DNA of 64,000 bases from Stomorhina lunata. Lineage: Eukaryota > Arthropoda > Insecta > Diptera > Rhiniidae. The stretch is taken from contig OW121741.1 of assembly GCA_933228675.1 (NCBI GenBank), forward strand, positions 137,605,858 to 137,669,857. Reading direction: 5' to 3'. The position numbers and the translations under genes are program-made. This document shows positions 59,738 through 64,000 of the stretch, piece by piece. Every line of letters starts with the position of its first letter. The first letter of the stretch is position 1. Below the pieces are notes generated by a model. It made no database searches. It saw only the letters and a program-made list of their open reading frames with translations, and was not told where the DNA came from.

Positions 59738-60607
59738 TATTAGTTTCATTTCATCATCAGCAAAAGATTGCAATATATTTGTTTTTAATATTTATTACTT
59801 TTAAACAAAACGCACATACTTCCTTATCTTTGGCATAAAACTCTGATACTCGTACATAAATTTTTCCCGGTAAATAGTTTAAACAAAATTTTTTATATTT
59901 TCTTGAAAAATAAAAACATAAGCTGGTGTAAAAGGAAAATATGAATGTGATTTTTACTTATAAGAAAACGTTTCTTGCAACACGTACCACATATACAACA
60001 TTACTTCTCTTAGTAAGATGCAACGGCAACAAATTTCTGCAAAAAAAAACACTTAAAATAAACAACATGCATCAGCATGCTATTTATTACTTATATACAA
60101 TTTTCTTTTTTTCTTCTCATTTTTCCATTTTCATCTTTAACAACATCAAAGGCAAATTTAAAGGTAAATACGGGCGAAGTATGAAGCGAAAACAGAAATG
60201 AGATCAAGGAAAGTACAATCACCTGCAATATTATTAAACAAAACGGAAATTGTTTTTTCTGAAAAACTATTAACTTTAAAACTTAATACAAAGAAGGAAT
60301 GAGAGGAAGTGAGAAGAAGCTGAGCTGCTGGGTTTGAGATTTCTTATTAACTTAGGACAGGGATCTTTGAAGGAATAATAACTAATATATAATTTAAAAT
60401 AAAACAAAGAAAACTTAGAAAAAGCTTTAATAAATAAAAATTGTCCATTGATAAATTTTCCCTGTTAATTAGAACATTTTTTCTATCTGAACAATTTTCA
60501 ATCAAAATATCTATATTTATCTTACTTAAAAAAGTGTTTTTCGGAGAAAAACTTTATTATTAAAAATATATAATATGTGCAAAAAGCTTTTCGGAATTTT
60601 GTTTTTC
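59738..60607. other. non-coding DNA between two DINE-1-like copies
   Basis: No gene. An 86-codon frame at 59,941-60,201 (+) has no motif that I recognise. Confidence 0.45.
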
Positions 60608-61390
60608 CTTCACCATCATAGGTGGAAAGGATATTATAAGTTTGTGCTGATGTATGTAACGCATAGAAATATTTGTCTTAGACCCACCTTTTAGTAAACC
60701 AATAGGCTTAGAATCACTTTCTAAGTAGATTTAGCGATGTCAGTCCGTCTGGACGGCTGGCTGTACCCCAATGTAAACCATGTAATCAAAGTACAGGTCG
60801 CAGTTCTAAAGATAATTTGATGAAATTTAGCACAGATCATTTTTTTGATAGTGGGACCATGACTAATGAAATTGGTCAAAATCGGTAAATTATTTATGGT
60901 ACCTCCTATAGGTTCCACTTCCCGGAATTGATATATTGGCCACAAATATCAATATTTTTTCATGAAATTTAAAACAAATACTGCTCATATGAACCAAAAT
61001 CAATGTACCTAGAATCAGTCCACTTTTGACCATAGCTCCCATACAAACTCTTCTGTCAAAACGCACTAAATGAGACAAAAATCACTAAAACTCTCGTAAA
61101 TCTGAAGATAATGCGAAATTTAAGTTTATTTTTTGCAAACGTAATTTTTGTAACAACTGCAATCAATTTGCCAAATTTCGAGATAATCGGTCTACATTTG
61201 ACCCTAGCTCTCATATAAGTCCAAATGACGGAAACAGCTTAAATATATAAGTTTTGAGAAAATATTTGCATTATGGCAAAATTTTGCAAAAATTTGTCTT
61301 TATACAGGAAAATGAACACCTTTGACCTTAGTGGTGAAGGGTATCGTATGGTCGGTCTTGACCGACTATAGCACTTTCTTACTTGTTTTT
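60608..61390 (+). mobile_element. DINE-1-like element, short uninterrupted copy
   Basis: Runs from CCTTCACCATCATAGGTGGA to GTGGTGAAGGGTAT, a perfect 3' hairpin (GTCGGTC, TT, GACCGAC; 61351-61366) and CTTTCTTACTTGTTTT. At 783 bp it is the reference for measuring insertions in the copies at 1.9 and 39.8 kb. Confidence 0.8.
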
Positions 61391-61392
61391 TT

Positions 61393-61879
61393 TTTTTTTT
61401 TTTTTTTGTTTTTTTTTTGTAAACATGTGTAAACGTTTAGTGAAAACATCTATAAAAACGATGTTTTCTTTTACAAACATCACCTATATAATAGCTTTAA
61501 TATTAATTATATAAAAAGAGCTTTTTCAGAAAAATATTTAATAAAACTTATGTATAAAACTTCATCATAAATTAAATTTATTGAATAAAAGCTTTCGGTA
61601 AAAAATATGACTCCGAAAAGAAGAAATAAATAAAGCTTTAGCTGATAAAATTTTTCTTAAGGAGAGAAGATTTTCTAAATGAAAGCTTTTTATAGAAAAT
61701 ATTTAAAGATAGAATTTTGTTTTATAAAAAAAAGTATTTTCTTAATTGTTTTTATAATAAGCTTTTGATATAAAATTATTCATTTTGAAAAAACTATTCT
61801 AATAATAGCTTTCAAAGACAAAAAACCTCTTTAAGTTTTATATGGAAAAAAATTTCTAAGTAAAAGTTTTTTATAATAA
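61393..61879. other. A/T-tract DNA
   Basis: Starts with a T run after the DINE-1-like 3' end. The rest is irregular A/T tracts with AAAGCTTTT motifs, like 46.9-47.8 kb. No gene. Confidence 0.5.
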
Positions 61880-62136
61880 CCACCAGAAGCCGAATCCTTT
61901 TTGCGATTTTCGCAAATATCACGATCACTAATTAAACTCGAAAAAATGTGTATTAAAAGCATTCAGTTGGAATTTGGATGTTACCAAAGTCAATTGATGC
62001 CGCTTTTTTTAAAGAAAATACAAAAACAGAATACACAAGAAACCAAATCAAAATCCAATTTATAACAAAAAAGTACATGGTTCGTGAGAACAAAGAAATA
62101 TAATCTCGAACATTGTTGCCCCGACACTATTATTTT
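61880..62136 (-). repeat. conserved flank unit of family E, copy 2
   Basis: Inverted copy of 56021-56273, from CCACCAGAAGCCGA to GTTGCCCCGACACT on the plus strand. The adjoining array to the right is family E in reverse complement. Confidence 0.8.
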
Positions 62137-62144
62137 CCTATCGG

Positions 62145-63480
62145 ACAATTTTATCAAAAAAAAATTCTATAAAATATTTTCGATAAAAAAATTTCCTATA
62201 GAAAAATTTTCGATAGATATATTTTGCTGTAGAAAAATTTTTGATAAAAAAAATTTCTATAGAAAAACTTTTGATAAAAAATCTTCTGTAGAAAAATTTT
62301 ATAGAAAAATTTTTAATAAAAAAATTTTCTATGGGAAAATTTTTATTAAAAAGATTATCTATAGAAATAGTTTTCTATAGAAAATTTTTTGACAAAAAAA
62401 TTTCTATAGAAAAATGTTTGCTAAAAAACTTTTTTATAGAAAAATTAAAAAAAAAAATTCTTAGAAAAATTTTCTATGGAAAAATTTTTGATAGAAAATT
62501 TTCTATAAAAAAATTTTCTATAGAAAAATTTTTGATAAAAAAATTGTCTACAGAAACATTTTTGATACAAAAATTGTCTATAGAAAAATTTTTGATACAA
62601 AAATTTTTTATAGAGAAATTTTTGATAAAAAAAAATTTCTATAGAAAAATTAAAAAAAAAAATTCTTAAAAAATTATCTATGGGAAAATTTTTATTAAAA
62701 AGATTATCTATAGAAAAAAATTTTCTATAGAAAATTTTTTGACAAAAAAATTTCTATAGAAAAATGTTTGCTAAAAAACTTTTTTATACAAAAATTAAAT
62801 AAAAATCTTAGAAAAATTTTCTATGGAAAAATTTTGATAAAAAATTTTCTATAGAAAAATTTTTGATAAAAAAATTTTCTATAGAAAAATTGTTGATACA
62901 AAAATTTTTTATAGAGAAATTTTTGATAAAAAAAAATGTCTATAGAAAATTTTTTTATAGAAAAATTAAAAAAAAAAAAACTTTTATAAAAAAATTTTCT
63001 ATAAAAAAATTTTTTATAAAAAAATTTTCTATAAAAAAAATTTTATAAAAAAATTTTCTATAAAAAAATTTTATAGAAAAATTTTTGATAAAAAAATTTT
63101 CTATAGAAAAATTTTTGATACAAAAATTTTTGATAAAAAAATTTCTATAGAAAAATTTTTTCTAAAAAACTTTTTTATAGAAAAATTAAAAAAAAAATTC
63201 TTAGAAAAAATTTCTTGGAAAAATTTTCTATGGAAAAATTTTTGATAAAAAAATTTACTATGGAAAAATTTTTGATAAAAAAATTGTCTATACAAAAATT
63301 TTTGATAAAAAAAATTTCTATAGAAAAATTTTTGAAAGAAAAATCTTCTATGGAAAAATTTTTGATAAAAAAATTTGTATAGAAAAATTTGATAAAAAAA
63401 AATTTTCTATATACAAATTTTTGATAAAAAAAATTTCTATATAAAAATTTTTGATACAAGAATTTTCTATATAAAAATTA
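62145..63480. repeat. about 30-bp minisatellite, family E, array 2 (inverted)
   Basis: Units of TTTTTGATAAAAAAATTTCT plus ATAGAAAAA, the reverse complement of array 1 units. A block from GGAAAATTTTTATTAAAAAG to CTAAAAAACTTTTTTATA occurs twice (62,335 and 62,682). It ends about 40 bp before the mariner insertion. Confidence 0.9.
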
Positions 63481-63520
63481 GGTATTTTTTGGAAAAAAAA
63501 ACTTATTTTAGTTGAAAGTA

Positions 63521-64000
63521 TCGGGTGGTTAAATTTCAAGGGCCGATGTTGATTTTGAATAAAACACAAACTTTTTAGGAAATTATTGTAATTTTATTTT
63601 ATTGTGATATATTGGTATTATTCAATTATGTATGGAACAAAATATCGGCCAAATGGGCGCCGCGACCACTGCGGCACACCTCCATCCGATGGTCCAAATT
63701 TTCGATGACCCTGAGGCATAATGGAGGTTCTATGCCGTTAATGTGCCGAATTATCTCATCCTTTAGGTCTTGAATTGTTGCTGGCTTATCGACGTACACC
63801 TTTTCTTTCAAAAAACCCCAAAGAAAAAGTCCAACGGTGTCAAATCACATGATCTTGGCGGCCAATTGACATCGCCATTACGTGCGATAACACGGCCATT
63901 TAATTTGTTGCGCAAAAGAGCCATTGTTTCGTTAGCTGTGAGGCAAGTGGCACCATCCTGCTGAAACCACATATCGTCCACATCCATATCTTCCAATTCG
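63521..64000 (-). mobile_element. rosa-like (DD41D) mariner, 3' part, cut by window edge
   Basis: The element end is placed at TCGGGTGGTTAAATTTCAAG, directly after a TA dinucleotide (63519-63520), the target of Tc1/mariner elements. The transposase C-terminal half is on the minus strand. The other end lies beyond the window, so the terminal inverted repeat cannot be confirmed. Confidence 0.7.
63626..64000 (-). pseudogene. DD41D mariner transposase, C-terminal half, frameshifted
   Basis: The frame entering from the right edge has WFQQDGAT (second catalytic Asp) and later WPPRSCDLTPLDFF (third catalytic Asp in TPLD). Exactly 41 residues separate the two Asp, the DD41D signature of the rosa group, distinct from the DD34D of classic mariners and the DD34E of Tc1. 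Just after LDFF a single missing T around 63,815 shifts the frame. The remainder (KEKVYVDKPATIQDLKDEI to the stop at 63626) continues in another frame. The enzyme would cut and paste DNA in the nucleus, but this copy cannot make a complete C-terminus. The first catalytic Asp is outside the window. Confidence 0.85.

Noticed and set aside
62084..63569. Multiple Lys/Phe/Ile-rich frames on both strands
   Set aside because: All lie in the family E array or its edges and consist of array monomers.

Overview
The window looks like intergenic or giant-intron DNA from a higher fly, probably a calyptrate such as a blow fly or house fly relative. That is an inference from very high AT content, DINE-1-like (Helentron-type) elements with TATACCCTTCACCA ends and GTCT microsatellites, and a DD41D mariner of the rosa type. 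I see no intact host gene. The only host-coding signal I would defend is one 52-nt candidate internal exon on the + strand (6948-6999) between a polypyrimidine tract plus CAG and a GTAAGT donor. If it is real, most of the window is intron.

About a third of the window is A/T-rich minisatellite with monomers of about 27-33 bp: 4.98-5.36, 7.9-9.2, 11.1-13.3, 16.1-19.2, 20.4-22.8, 24.5-27.3, 29.1-34.6, 35.6-37.4, 42.1-43.0, 49.2-51.7, 53.6-55.9 and 62.1-63.5 kb. Nearly all monomers share one design: a short palindrome of A and T tracts around CTATAG (or CCTAT..ATAGT), plus a family-specific linker (ATATCG, TTTAACG, GTTATAC, ATCAAAAA). Higher-order repeats are readable: about 2.3 kb twice (29.9-34.6 kb), 694/723 bp (49.2-51.4 kb), about 825-830 bp (11.2-12.8 kb) and 932 bp (54.2-55.4 kb). 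Most of the longer ORFs come from these arrays and are not genes.

The arrays are tied to mobile DNA. Two arrays of one family (7.9-9.2 and 11.1-13.3 kb) end in the same roughly 130-bp unit. Two arrays of another family (53.6-55.9 and 62.1-63.5 kb, in opposite orientation) end in the same roughly 255-bp unit. A third dispersed element (27.3, 29.4 and 43.0 kb, with end fragments at 14.5 kb) carries a hammerhead-ribozyme motif, and its 3' end runs into the arrays at two of its sites. The best ribozyme copy (29491-29545, minus strand) has CTGAAGA, a perfect 7-bp stem II, GAAA and a self-complementary ACGCGT stem III.

Other mobile DNA: DINE-1-like copies at 1.9-3.9, 6.2, 39.8-42.1, 43.5, 57.1-59.7 and 60.6-61.4 kb; a long foldback element (3.9-4.9 kb); an exactly bounded 1,000-bp hAT-type element with 8-bp target duplications (38501-39500); a 132-bp-period tandem element (40.2-41.7 kb, and reversed at 45.6-46.2 kb); a small poly(A)-ended insertion inside an array (55.4-55.6 kb); and a frameshifted rosa-like mariner at the right edge.

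The genes do not form a pathway. The story is of nested mobile elements and arrays that appear to have been carried or seeded by them.
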